Positions 53,457 through 61,720 of a DNA stretch of 64,000 nucleotides are shown one piece after another; within the stretch, counting starts at the first letter, position 1; each line of letters opens with the position of its first letter. Made by a program: the position numbers and the translations under genes. The stretch comes from DATFEN01 sp035691285. GTDB taxonomy: Bacteria > Acidobacteriota > Vicinamibacteria > Fen-336. Location: NCBI GenBank assembly GCA_035691285.1, contig DASSJI010000246.1:1-64000 (forward strand). The letters are read 5' to 3'. Below the pieces are notes generated by a model. The model worked only from the letters and a program-made list of their open reading frames with translations. It was not told the DNA's origin and did not search any database.

Positions 53457-53798
53457 ATGCACGAGTACTCCATCGTGCAGGCCCTGCTGGCGCGGGTGGG
53501 AGAGGAAGCTCGGCGCCACGGCGCGACCGCGGTCCGCCGGGTGCGGATCTCGATCGGGGAGCTGGCCGGCGTCGAGATCGAGCTGCTGCGAACCGCCTAC
53601 GAGACCTTCCGCGAACGGACCCCGTGCGCCCAGGCGCCGCTCGAGGTGAACCGCATCGAGGCGCGCTGGGAGTGCTCGGACTGCGGCCGCGCCCTCGAGC
53701 GCGGCGGGCTCCTGCGCTGTCCCGAGTGCGCGAAGCCCGGGCGTCTCGCCCGGGGCGACGAGATCGTGCTCGACCAGCTCGAGCTGGAGGTGGCGTGA
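53457..53798 (+). CDS. hypA: Hydrogenase nickel incorporation protein HypA
   Basis: A 113-residue nickel chaperone. The N-terminal MHEYSIVQALL carries the nickel-binding histidine 2. The zinc site is CSDCGRALE...CPECA (about residues 73-94). It passes nickel to the large subunits together with HypB, whose start codon shares one base with the hypA stop (TGATG). Confidence 0.95.
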   Translation: MHEYSIVQALLARVGEEARRHGATAVRRVRISIGELAGVEIELLRTAYETFRERTPCAQAPLEVNRIEARWECSDCGRALERGGLLRCPECAKPGRLARGDEIVLDQLELEVA

Positions 53799-54523
53799 TG
53801 TGCGAGACCTGCGGCTGCGGCGATCCCGAGATCGTGTCGGTCGACCTTCACGAGCGGATCCTGGCGGGCAACGAGCGCACGGCCCGCCACAACCGCCGCC
53901 ACTTCGCCGAGCGTTCCGTCGTGGCGGTGAACCTGATGGGCTCGCCCGGCTCGGGCAAGACCGCGCTCCTCGAGGCCACCGCCCGGCGGCTCATGGGACG
54001 GCGGCTGGGCGCCGTGGCCGGCGACCTCGCCACCGAGCGCGACGCGGAGCGGCTGCGCGCCGCCGGCATCCCGTCGCGCCCGATCACTACCGGCTCGGCC
54101 TGCCATCTCGACGCCGCGATGGTCCACCGCGCCCTCCACGACTTCCCGTGGCGGGAGCTCGACTACCTCTTCATCGAGAACGTCGGCAACCTGGTCTGCC
54201 CGGCCGTCTACGACCTCGGCCAGGAGGCGAACGTGGTCGCCCTCTCGGTGACCGAGGGCGAGGACAAGCCGCTCAAGTACCCGGTGATGTTCCGCGGAGC
54301 CGATCTGGTCCTGCTCACCAAGATGGACCTGCTCCCGCACCTGCCCGGCGTGAGCCTCGCGGCGATCCAGGACGCGCTCGCCCACGTGATGCCCCGGCTG
54401 GCGCTCCTGCCGGTGTCGGCCTCGACGGGCGCCGGCCTCGACCTCTGGCTCGCCTGGCTCGAGGCGCGCCGTTCCGCCCGCCGCGCGGCGTCGCCCGACC
54501 CGGGAGATGCCGGCCTCCGCTGA
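53798..54523 (+). CDS. hypB: Hydrogenase nickel incorporation GTPase HypB
   Basis: A 241-residue GTPase. The N terminus MCETCGCGD holds the high-affinity nickel motif CxxCGC. The P-loop is GSPGSGKTA (about 49-57), followed by GDLATERDAERL, the metal-binding GSACHLD, ENVGNLVCP and the guanine-specificity motif LLTKMDLLP. It has no histidine-rich nickel-storage stretch. This is the last hyp gene; the next reading frame starts 47 bases on with its own strong ribosome site. Confidence 0.95.
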   Translation: MCETCGCGDPEIVSVDLHERILAGNERTARHNRRHFAERSVVAVNLMGSPGSGKTALLEATARRLMGRRLGAVAGDLATERDAERLRAAGIPSRPITTGSACHLDAAMVHRALHDFPWRELDYLFIENVGNLVCPAVYDLGQEANVVALSVTEGEDKPLKYPVMFRGADLVLLTKMDLLPHLPGVSLAAIQDALAHVMPRLALLPVSASTGAGLDLWLAWLEARRSARRAASPDPGDAGLR

Positions 54524-54570
54524 TCCGGCTCCGCATAGAATCCCTCCGGCCGTCAACCCAAGGAGGAGCA

Positions 54571-55128
54571 ATGGTCCCCCTCTCGTCTCTCTGGCTCCCG
54601 ATCCTGCTCTCGGCCGTGCTCGTGTTCGTCGCCAGCTCGATCGTCCACATGGTCCTCGGCCTCCACCGCAGCGACTACGGCAAGCTCGCCAACGAGGACG
54701 CGGTCCTCGAGGCGCTGCGCGGCGCGGGGGTCGCTCCGGGCACCTACACGTTCCCTTGCGCGGCGAACCCCAAGGACATGAGCACGCCCGAGATGCTCGA
54801 GAAGTACAAGAAGGGGCCGGTCGGCATCCTGAACGTGATCCCGAGCGGGCCGCCGGCCATGCCCAAGCTGCTCGGACAGTGGTTCGCCTTCAGCGTACTC
54901 GTCGGCGTGTTCGCCGCGTACCTCGCGGGGCGCGCCCTGGGCCCCGGCGCCCATTACCTCGCCGTGTTCCGCGTCGTCGGCACCGTGGCCTTCCTCGCCT
55001 ATCTTTCGACGCACGCCACGGACCCGATCTGGAAGGGCGAGCGCTGGGGCATCGCGCTCAAGCACGCCGCGGACGGCTTCGTGTACGCCTTGCTGACCGC
55101 CGGAGTCTTCGGCTGGCTCTGGCCCTGA
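54571..55128 (+). CDS. Conserved small membrane protein
   Basis: A 185-residue membrane protein of no known function. Four hydrophobic segments are visible: about 7-28, 108-128, 133-152 and 165-183. Between the first and second lies a soluble stretch with a single cysteine (YTFPCAANPKDMSTPEM). The C-terminal helices contain STHATDPIWKGERW and KHAADGFVYALL. AGGAGGAGC precedes ATG 54571, one of the best ribosome sites in the window. It follows hypB on the same strand, but nothing shows a hydrogenase role. Confidence 0.75.
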   Translation: MVPLSSLWLPILLSAVLVFVASSIVHMVLGLHRSDYGKLANEDAVLEALRGAGVAPGTYTFPCAANPKDMSTPEMLEKYKKGPVGILNVIPSGPPAMPKLLGQWFAFSVLVGVFAAYLAGRALGPGAHYLAVFRVVGTVAFLAYLSTHATDPIWKGERWGIALKHAADGFVYALLTAGVFGWLWP

Positions 55129-55135
55129 AGGCCGT

Positions 55136-56137
55136 TCAGGCTTCGGCGGCGGCCTCGCGTGCGCGCCGCGTGTCGAACCTCCACAGCCCCGCCCGCCGGG
55201 CGGCCTCATGGGCCGCTTCCATCTCGCGCGGGCGGGGCCGCCGGCCGATGTCGACGTGCGCCGGTCGGCCGTCGCGGGCGATCTCGCCGACCTTGTACTC
55301 GGGCCGGTACTGCCCCATCACGTTGACGTACGTGTCGGGCGAGACCTCGCGCGCGAGCCAATCGAAGATCGCCGCGGCCTCGTCCTCCTGCCCCGGCATC
55401 ACGAGGTGGCGCACCAGGACGCCGCGCTTCGCGAGCCCGTCCTCGCCGAAGCGCAGGACGCCCACCTGCCGGTGCATCTCGAGGATCGCCTCGCGGGCGC
55501 GCTCCGCGTAGTCCCTGGCGAGAGCCAGGCGCAGCGACGTCTCCGGCCGCCAGAACTTGAAGTCGGGCATGTAGACGTCCACGAGCCCGTCCATGAGCCG
55601 CAGCGAGGCGATCCCGTCGTACGCGCTCGTGTTGTAGACGATGGGCAGACGGAGCCCCATCGGGATGGCCTCGGCGACCGCCTCGACGAGCTGGGGCGCC
55701 ACGTGCTCGGGCGTCACGAAGTTGACGTTGTGGCAGCCCTGCTCCTGCAGCCTCAACATGAGGCCCGCGATGCCGCGCGCGTCGAGCTCTTCTCCGGACC
55801 GCCGCTGCGAGATGTCCCAGTTCTGGCAGAAGGCGCAGCGAAGGTTGCACAGGCTGAAGAAGATCGTGCCGGAGCCCCGCCAGCCGCGCAGGCAGTCCTC
55901 CTCTCCGAAGTGCGGAAAGGCGCTCGCGACGACGGCGTGGCGCCCGGTGTGGCAGGCGCGCATTTCGTCCTCGAGCCGGTTGCAGCCGCAGTTGCGGGGA
56001 CAGGCGCGGCAGTCCTCCAGTTCCGTCATCGCGGCCGCCACCTTGCCGTCAAGCTCCGCGCGGCTCAGACAGTGGTAGGCGGGCTCGAAGTCGACGACCC
56101 GGAACGCGTCCTTTCGCCCGGTCGAAACCGAGGCCAC
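55136..56137 (-). CDS. Radical SAM protein of the PflA-like group
   Basis: A 333-residue radical S-adenosylmethionine protein. The [4Fe-4S] motif CNLRCAFCQNWDIS (about 97-110) has the CxxxCxxC spacing. An N-terminal cysteine-rich stretch (CRACPRNCGCNRL, about 43-55, and CHTGRHA) may hold another cluster. NFVTPEHVAPQ and YNTSAYDG are typical of the PflX/YjjW-like branch annotated as pyruvate formate-lyase activating-like; no glycyl-radical enzyme is nearby. It converges on the membrane protein gene, leaving seven bases between stops. Confidence 0.82.
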   Translation of the reverse strand: MASVSTGRKDAFRVVDFEPAYHCLSRAELDGKVAAAMTELEDCRACPRNCGCNRLEDEMRACHTGRHAVVASAFPHFGEEDCLRGWRGSGTIFFSLCNLRCAFCQNWDISQRRSGEELDARGIAGLMLRLQEQGCHNVNFVTPEHVAPQLVEAVAEAIPMGLRLPIVYNTSAYDGIASLRLMDGLVDVYMPDFKFWRPETSLRLALARDYAERAREAILEMHRQVGVLRFGEDGLAKRGVLVRHLVMPGQEDEAAAIFDWLAREVSPDTYVNVMGQYRPEYKVGEIARDGRPAHVDIGRRPRPREMEAAHEAARRAGLWRFDTRRAREAAAEA

Positions 56138-56168
56138 AGGCCATGCTAACCCCTCCGCGAGAAATCGC

Positions 56169-56197
56169 TTGACACGGTCTGGTCAATAGTGCTTAAT
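56169..56197 (+). promoter_or_regulatory. Sigma-70-type promoter of the PilZ gene
   Basis: TTGACA (56169-56174) is followed after 17 bases by CTTAAT (56192-56197; four of six consensus bases, including the final AAT). It lies in the most AT-rich stretch of the neighbourhood. The predicted start is near 56204, about 23 bases before the GTG start of the PilZ gene. Confidence 0.6.
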
Positions 56198-56226
56198 TGA
56201 AAGGACCTTAGACAGCGACATCTAAA

Positions 56227-57000
56227 GTGGATTCTCGGCAGGGAAGCCCTCCGCCGCCGGACGACGCGGCCGCCTATGCGATCCCGCGGAAGGAGGAGCG
56301 CCTGTCGCTGCTCATGCCCGTCCAGGTCCGGACGTACTCGCCCAAGGGCGCGCCCTGGGAAGAAGAAGCCCTGATGCAGGACGTGTCCACGGGCGGCATG
56401 GCGTTTCGCAGCCTGCTGCCCCTCCGCAAAGGGCAGGTGGTGCAGCTCGAGGCGCCGGTGCCGAAGAGCCTCCGGCAGTTCGGCAAGGAAACCGATCGCT
56501 ACCACGTCTACGCCATCGTGCGGAACGTCCTGGTGGACGATGAAGGCTGTCGCATCGGCGTGATGTTCTTCGGGAAGGAGCCTCCCCGCGGCTACGAGCG
56601 GAACCCCGCCGCCCGCTATCTCCTTCCCAGCGACCTGCAGACCGAGCGGCGCAGGCCGAAGCGCCCGCACCCTGAGCCCGAGGCTCCCACAGACCCCGCC
56701 GGCAAGCGACGCCACGAGCGCTTCGACATGTTCGTGGAGCTCGAGCTGTTCCACGTGGACGAGTGGGGCACCCTGCTGGAAGAGGAGCGCACCGTGGCGG
56801 AGAACATCAGCCTCGGGGGCGCCCGCGTCCTGACCAACCACACCTTCGCCGTGGGCGACGTCATCGTGGTCCGCGAGGTGGGCGGCGCGTTCAAGGCCCG
56901 TGCCGAGATCGTGGGCACGTACGTCGGCGCCAACAGCGTCCGCCGCCTCAACCTGAAGTTCCTCGACGGGGTGGGCCCGACACACCTCGTCAAGCACTGA
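56227..57000 (+). CDS. Tandem PilZ-domain protein
   Basis: A 257-residue soluble protein with two PilZ-type domains. The first (about 17-125) has KEERLSLLMPVQV and DVSTGGMAF; the second (about 158-255) has KRRHERFDMFVEL and NISLGGARVL. The second matches the c-di-GMP signature (RxxxR then NxSxGG) well. The first has DxSxGG, but its RxxxR element is weak (KEERL). The start is GTG 56227. The protein probably acts as a c-di-GMP receptor; its output partner is unknown. Confidence 0.83.
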   Translation: MDSRQGSPPPPDDAAAYAIPRKEERLSLLMPVQVRTYSPKGAPWEEEALMQDVSTGGMAFRSLLPLRKGQVVQLEAPVPKSLRQFGKETDRYHVYAIVRNVLVDDEGCRIGVMFFGKEPPRGYERNPAARYLLPSDLQTERRRPKRPHPEPEAPTDPAGKRRHERFDMFVELELFHVDEWGTLLEEERTVAENISLGGARVLTNHTFAVGDVIVVREVGGAFKARAEIVGTYVGANSVRRLNLKFLDGVGPTHLVKH

Positions 57001-57029
57001 GCCGGGCGCCCGCTACAATTCGAGGGCCG

Positions 57030-58028
57030 GTGCGCCCCGACGACCTCGTCGCGATCACCCCGGCCGGGCTCCACTGCGCCGCGGGCGGCTTCCACGTGGA
57101 CCCTTGGGGTTCGGCCGATCTCGCGATCATCACCCACGCCCACGCGGACCACGCGCGGCCCGTCGCGAGGAGCTATCTCTGCGCCGAGGCGTGCGTGCCG
57201 CTGCTGCGGCGGAGGCTCGGTCCCGAGGCGTCGATCCGCGGCGTGCCGTACGGGGAGCGCCTTCGCATCGGCTCGGCCACCGTCTCGCTCCACCCCGCCG
57301 GCCACGTCCTCGGATCGGCCCAGGTCCGGATCGAGGAGAGCGGCCGCGTCTTCGTCGTCTCGGGCGATTACAAGCGCGCTCCGGACCCCACCTGCGCTCC
57401 CTTCGAGGTCGTCCGCTGCGACGTCTTCGTGACCGAGGCCACCTTCGGCCTTCCGATCTACCGATGGGAGGAGCCCTCGGTCGTGGCCGCCGAGATCCAC
57501 GACTGGTGGCGGGCCAATCCCGGGCGCCCGTCGGTCCTCTTCGCCTACGCACTCGGCAAGGCTCAGCGCATCCTCGCCGAGCTCGCGCCCTTGACCGACC
57601 GGCCGGTCCTCACCCACGGCGCGGTCGAGTCCCTCGTGCGGCTCTATCGCGAGGCGGGGATCCCCATGCTCCGCACCGAGCCTCTCGCCGAGGCGCCCAG
57701 GAAGCGGGACCTGGCGGGCGCGCTCATCCTGGCCCCGCCCTCGGCGCGGGCGACGCCCTGGATGAGACGGCTCGCGTCGGCCGAGACGGCCATGGCCTCG
57801 GGCTGGATGCGCGTGCGCGGCCCCCGCCGCCGTCAGGGCTACGACCGGGGCTTCGCCCTGTCCGACCACGCCGACTGGCCGGCGCTCCTGCGCACCATCG
57901 AGGAAACGGGCGCCCGGCGCGTGCTGGCCACCCACGGCTACGCGGAAGAGCTGGCCCGCTTCCTCGGAGAGCGCGGCTTCGAGGCGGAGGCCCTCGCCAC
58001 CTCCTTCGAGGGCGAGGCGGACGCGTGA
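57030..58028 (+). CDS. Ligase-associated metallo-beta-lactamase-fold DNA exonuclease
   Basis: A 332-residue nuclease of the beta-CASP/metallo-beta-lactamase type. The metal motif is THAHADHARP (HxHxDH, about 34-39). Further sites are the HPAGHVLGSAQ histidine, SGDYKR with the metal aspartate and the C-terminal LSDHADW and THGYAEELA. I chose GTG 57030, which gives the family start (MRPDDLVAITPAGL); the frame is open upstream into the PilZ gene. It overlaps the DNA ligase gene by four bases (GTGA), the known pairing for this family. A DNA-repair role is likely. Confidence 0.88.
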   Translation: MRPDDLVAITPAGLHCAAGGFHVDPWGSADLAIITHAHADHARPVARSYLCAEACVPLLRRRLGPEASIRGVPYGERLRIGSATVSLHPAGHVLGSAQVRIEESGRVFVVSGDYKRAPDPTCAPFEVVRCDVFVTEATFGLPIYRWEEPSVVAAEIHDWWRANPGRPSVLFAYALGKAQRILAELAPLTDRPVLTHGAVESLVRLYREAGIPMLRTEPLAEAPRKRDLAGALILAPPSARATPWMRRLASAETAMASGWMRVRGPRRRQGYDRGFALSDHADWPALLRTIEETGARRVLATHGYAEELARFLGERGFEAEALATSFEGEADA

Positions 58029-59653
58029 AGCGCTTCGCCGCGCTCTACGAAGCCCTCGACCGGACGACGTCGACGAACGCCAAGGTCGACGCGATCGCCG
58101 GGTACTTCAGCGAGGCGCCGCCCGGGGATGCGGCCTGGGCGCTGTACTTCCTCACCGGGCGTCGCCTCAAGCGCCTGCTGCCCTCGCGCGTGCTGTGGGA
58201 GCTCGTGCGCGACGCGAGCGGCCTGCCCGGGTGGCTCCTCGAGCACTGCTACGCGGCGGTCGGCGACTTCGCCGAGGTCACGGCGCTGCTCCTGGAGACG
58301 CCGGCCGGCGAGACGCCGGAGCTGCCGCTCCGGACCTGGGTCGTCGATCGGATCCTGCCGCTGCGCGCCGCCAGCGCCGAGGCGCAGCGTGCGGCCCTCC
58401 AGGAAGCGTGGGCGTCGCTTCGGCCGCGCGAGCGCCTCGTGTTCAACAAGCTCGTGACCGGCGATTTCCGCGTCGGCGCCGCGGCGACGCTGGTCCTCCG
58501 CGCGCTCGCGCGGGTGGCCGAGGTCGAGCCCGCGGTGGTGGCGCACCGGGTGATGGGCGACTGGGAGCCTACGGCCGAGGCCTTCACGCGCTTCCTCTCC
58601 GGGGCCGACCCTGCGTCGCTCCAGCCCTACCCCTTCTTCCTCGCGGCTCCCCTGGAGGACCCCGTCGCAGCCCTCGGCGATGCCTCCGAGTGGCTGGCCG
58701 AGTGGAAGTGGGACGGCATCCGGGCGCAGGCGCTCCGCCGCCGCGGCGAGGCGCACCTCTGGTCGCGGGGCGAGGAGCTCGTGACACCCCGATTCCCCGA
58801 GATCGCGAGAAAGCTCGCCGCGCTGCCCGACGGCACGGTCCTCGACGGGGAGATCCTCGCCTGGCGAGACGGCGTCCTGCCTTTCGCGGTGCTGCAGCGG
58901 CGCATCGGCCGGCTCGACGTCACCCCCCGCGCGCTGCGCGAAGCACCCGTCGCCTTCGTCGCCTTCGACCTGCTCGAGGAGGACGGCGTCGACCTCCGCG
59001 AGCGCCCGCTCGCGGAGCGGCGCCGACGGCTCGAGTCGCTGCTCGCCGGAGCCTCGGGGGCACTCCTCCTCTCCGAGCGCGTCCCGGGCGCCGAGTGGCC
59101 GGATTGGGCGGCGGCGCGCGGGGGCTCGCGGGGACGGGGCGTGGAAGGGTTGATCCTCAAGCGACTGTCGTCGCCGTATGGCGCCGGGCGCAGGCGCGGG
59201 GACTGGTGGAAGTGGAAGATCGAGCCCTACACCATCGACACGGTGATGACCCACGCGCATCCCGGCCACGGCAAGCGGGCCAGCCTCTACACCGACTACA
59301 CCTTCTCGGTCTGGGACGGCGAAGGGCTCGCGCCCGTGGCGCGCGCCTATTCCGGCCTCACCGACGACGAGATCCGCGAGCTGGACCGCTGGATCCGGGC
59401 CCACACCCTGGAGCGGCACGGGCCGACGCGCCGCGTCGAGCCGACCCAGGTCTTCGAGCTCGGCTTCGAGGCCATCGCCCGCTCGACCCGCCACCGATCG
59501 GGCATCGCCGTGCGCTTCCCGCGCATCCTGCGCTGGCGGCGGGACAAGCCCGCGCGCGAGGCCGAGCGGATCGAGACCCTGCGCGCGATGCTGCCGCCGG
59601 AGCCCGAGCGGCCACGCCGGGCCCTGCAGCGACGCCTGCCCTTCGATCCCTAG
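58025..59653 (+). CDS. ATP-dependent DNA ligase
   Basis: A 542-residue ligase of the bacterial LigB/LigC-like group. An N-terminal helical DNA-binding domain covers about 1-190. The adenylation domain carries the nucleotidyl lysine in KWDGIR (K228), then SRGEELVTPRFPEI, DGEILAW, FDLLEEDG and GLILKRLSSPY. The OB-fold ends with WWKWKIEP and an RVEPTQVFELGFE segment. The GTG start overlaps the exonuclease stop. No Ku or LigD polymerase domain is nearby, so repair by a pathway other than standard end-joining is likely. Confidence 0.92.
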   Translation: MKRFAALYEALDRTTSTNAKVDAIAGYFSEAPPGDAAWALYFLTGRRLKRLLPSRVLWELVRDASGLPGWLLEHCYAAVGDFAEVTALLLETPAGETPELPLRTWVVDRILPLRAASAEAQRAALQEAWASLRPRERLVFNKLVTGDFRVGAAATLVLRALARVAEVEPAVVAHRVMGDWEPTAEAFTRFLSGADPASLQPYPFFLAAPLEDPVAALGDASEWLAEWKWDGIRAQALRRRGEAHLWSRGEELVTPRFPEIARKLAALPDGTVLDGEILAWRDGVLPFAVLQRRIGRLDVTPRALREAPVAFVAFDLLEEDGVDLRERPLAERRRRLESLLAGASGALLLSERVPGAEWPDWAAARGGSRGRGVEGLILKRLSSPYGAGRRRGDWWKWKIEPYTIDTVMTHAHPGHGKRASLYTDYTFSVWDGEGLAPVARAYSGLTDDEIRELDRWIRAHTLERHGPTRRVEPTQVFELGFEAIARSTRHRSGIAVRFPRILRWRRDKPAREAERIETLRAMLPPEPERPRRALQRRLPFDP

Positions 59654-59662
59654 CGGCGCGCC

Positions 59663-60460
59663 TCAGTGCCGGCGCGGCGAGCGTCCGTTGGGCCCATCGC
59701 TCGCCAGGCCCTGGAGGCCACGGAAGTCCTCGACGCGCACGGAGCCGCGCCGGGCCGTCACGAGCCCCCTCGATTCCCAGTCCGAGAGGAGCCGGCTCAC
59801 CGTGAACAGGGTCGTGCCCGTGAGCTGGGCGAGGTCCGCGCGCGAGAGCGGGACGTCGTCGTAGATCCCGTCCTCGAAGCGCCGCCCGTGGGGGTACACG
59901 AGCCGGAGCAGCGTCAGGGCGAGACGCTCGGCCACCCTGAGCGTCGCCAGCTCGCGGTAGCGTTCGTCCCGCTCGCGCAGCCGCCGCGCCTGGATGCGGA
60001 GGGCGTTCTGGGTCAGCTCGGGATGCCGGGCGAAGAGCTCGTCGAGGTCCTTCTTCTCCCACGCGAGCGCCTCGCTCGGCTCCAGCGCCATGGCCGTCGC
60101 GGGATAGCCCTCCGTGATGGGCAGGCCCAGCCAGCCGCAGAACTGCCCCGGACCGATCAGGCGCTCGATCACCTCCTGCCCGCCCCCGTCGACCTGGAAC
60201 AGCTTCACGCGCCCCGAATACAGGAGATAGAAGACGCTCGCGGGCTGGCCTTCGCGGAAGAACACCTCCTTGCGCTCGACGTGCCTGTGCGCCGCCCGCG
60301 CACCAACCTCGGCGCGGGCCTCCCTGCCCAGCCCGCGGAACAGCGAGCACTTCAGGATCAGGTAGTCTTTCAGGTCGGCGGAGACGCTCGTGGGTTCCAA
60401 GGGACCTCGCTCTAGGCGGCGCCGGAAGTCTACACGGACTCGATCGGCAGGTCGCCCCAC
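59663..60460 (-). CDS. Crp/Fnr-family transcription regulator
   Basis: A 265-residue regulator (245 if the TTG at 60400 is used). The cyclic-nucleotide-like sensor domain covers about 35-150 (EVFFREGQPASVFYLLYSGRV, GQFCGWLGL). The C-terminal winged helix has DVPLSRADLAQLTGTTLFTV and SRLLSDWESRGLV, including the recognition-helix pattern. There is no N-terminal cysteine cluster as in Fnr, so redox sensing by an iron-sulfur cluster is unlikely. The GTG at 60460 adds an arginine-rich stretch; TTG 60400 has GAGCGAGG upstream and may be the true start. A fitting palindrome lies just upstream. Confidence 0.88.
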   Translation of the reverse strand: MGRPADRVRVDFRRRLERGPLEPTSVSADLKDYLILKCSLFRGLGREARAEVGARAAHRHVERKEVFFREGQPASVFYLLYSGRVKLFQVDGGGQEVIERLIGPGQFCGWLGLPITEGYPATAMALEPSEALAWEKKDLDELFARHPELTQNALRIQARRLRERDERYRELATLRVAERLALTLLRLVYPHGRRFEDGIYDDVPLSRADLAQLTGTTLFTVSRLLSDWESRGLVTARRGSVRVEDFRGLQGLASDGPNGRSPRRH

Positions 60461-60486
60461 GATAGCGGCCGTGGATGGCGCAGTCC

Positions 60487-60500
60487 TTGCGCGAGCGCAA
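60487..60500. promoter_or_regulatory. Crp/Fnr-type palindrome upstream of the regulator gene
   Basis: TTGCGCGAGCGCAA has the TTG-N8-CAA spacing of Crp/Fnr-family operators (half-site TTGCG around CGAG). The symmetry continues outward for three more bases on each side (60483-60504), making a ten-base arm. It lies 27 bases before the regulator's GTG and 15 bases after the stop of the LolA-like gene. It may be an autoregulatory operator; as RNA it could also be a hairpin terminator lacking a T-run. Confidence 0.5.
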
Positions 60501-60515
60501 GGACAAGGGCGAGGT

Positions 60516-61295
60516 TCAGGGGCTCGAACCCTTCGGCACAGAGCCGACGGGGCGTGGAGGCGCGGGCGTATCGAAGCGAGCGTCGTCCAGGCGGGGATTG
60601 ATCTGCACCGACTCTATCGCGAGCTTCTGCCCCACCGAGGCGTCCGAGAGCCTCGACTCGACGACGTGGGCGATCAGCAGGCCCTGCACCTCACGATAGT
60701 CCCTGAAGAAGGTGTCCACGCGCTTCTCGCCGCCACGGAGCACCTGTGCGGACTCGACCCTCACCTCCAGCCCGTTCTGGACGTCGACGTAGACGACGCG
60801 CTCCAGTCCCGCCGGTGTGGCCACCTTCAGTTTGAAGGCGTCGCGGCCCTCGACCTTCTCCTGCCCCAGGAGCTCGACGCTCTCGCCCCTGGCCCGGCAG
60901 TCGAGGAGCGGCCCGTCCAGGTCCACCTGGCCCGCCGCGCCTCGCGCCTCCGCTTCGGAGAACGGCAGGACCTCGTCGCGCCCCAGGAACGGCATGCGCT
61001 TCCAACCCGCCGAGCCGTCGAACGCCTGCACGGCCGTCGTGCCGTCGAACTCGAACTCGAGGCGCATCTTCCGCGGCCGCTTCTGCTCCAGCCGGAAAGG
61101 CACGCGCATGCCGCGGCCGACGTCCATCTGGCCCGCCATCCGCATCGACGTCACGGCCCGCCACGCCTCGAGCCCGCCGCGCGCCGCAGCGTTGCGCGCC
61201 AGGATCTCGTCCACGGTCTCCGCCGAGGCGACGAGACTCCACGTGGACACCACGGCGGCGGCCGCGGCCCTCCAGGTCGTGCGAGATGCTCTCAT
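60516..61295 (-). CDS. LolA-like periplasmic lipoprotein-sorting domain protein
   Basis: A 259-residue exported protein. A signal peptide (about 1-25, VVSTWSLVASA) is followed by a LolA/RseB-like half-barrel: ETVDEILARNAAARGG, MRVPFRLEQKRPRKMRLEFE, GWKRMPFLG and KLKVATPAGLERVVYVDVQNG. Such proteins bind lipid or lipoprotein acyl chains. The start at 61295 overlaps the preceding stop by four bases (ATGA), so it is coupled to the small secreted protein upstream. No LolB or lipoprotein transporter is adjacent. Confidence 0.8.
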   Translation of the reverse strand: MRASRTTWRAAAAAVVSTWSLVASAETVDEILARNAAARGGLEAWRAVTSMRMAGQMDVGRGMRVPFRLEQKRPRKMRLEFEFDGTTAVQAFDGSAGWKRMPFLGRDEVLPFSEAEARGAAGQVDLDGPLLDCRARGESVELLGQEKVEGRDAFKLKVATPAGLERVVYVDVQNGLEVRVESAQVLRGGEKRVDTFFRDYREVQGLLIAHVVESRLSDASVGQKLAIESVQINPRLDDARFDTPAPPRPVGSVPKGSSP

Positions 61296-61714
61296 TGGAC
61301 CATCATCCTGTCCGTCTTGAATGCGCCGATCTCGACGCTCACGTGGTTGCCCGGCTTCACCAGCCTGCCGGGGTTCGCAAAGAACATCCAATACGTGTGG
61401 CCGGCCAAGGGGGTGTCGGAGTTGCGAAGCGCGCCGGTCTTCGCCGGCGTCGGCACGACGAGCTTCGCGCCGCTCTCTTCGTGAACCAGCAGCGGCTTGG
61501 TCTTGCGTGCGAAGAGCGGCGCGGCCTTGGCCGGGTCGATCACGCGGTAGCGGAACTCGAGCATGTAGCCGGCTGCGGACTCGCGAACGCCGATCACGTC
61601 GACGCCCCAGCGGCGCTTGACGAGGCTGCTTTCGCGTGGGTGGCCAGCGCCCCCCCCCGGCGCCGGAGTCGAAGCCGGCGCCGAGAGGAAGATGGCGAGA
61701 AGCAGGGCGAACAC
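61292..61714 (-). CDS. Small secreted protein of unknown function
   Basis: A 140-residue protein with a short signal peptide (MFALLLAIFLSAPAS). The mature part reads like one beta domain: RRWGVDVIGVRESAAGYMLE, YRVIDPAKAAPLF, HTYWMFFANPGRLVKPG and NHVSVEIGAF. I do not recognise a named family. It lies six bases after the beta-helix gene and overlaps the LolA-like gene, so the three are probably one envelope operon. Confidence 0.65.
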   Translation of the reverse strand: MFALLLAIFLSAPASTPAPGGGAGHPRESSLVKRRWGVDVIGVRESAAGYMLEFRYRVIDPAKAAPLFARKTKPLLVHEESGAKLVVPTPAKTGALRNSDTPLAGHTYWMFFANPGRLVKPGNHVSVEIGAFKTDRMMVQ

Positions 61715-61720
61715 AATCGC

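Noticed and set aside
58025..59653. NHEJ LigD protein
   Set aside because: It lacks polymerase and phosphoesterase domains, and no Ku gene is adjacent; it is a stand-alone ligase paired with its exonuclease.
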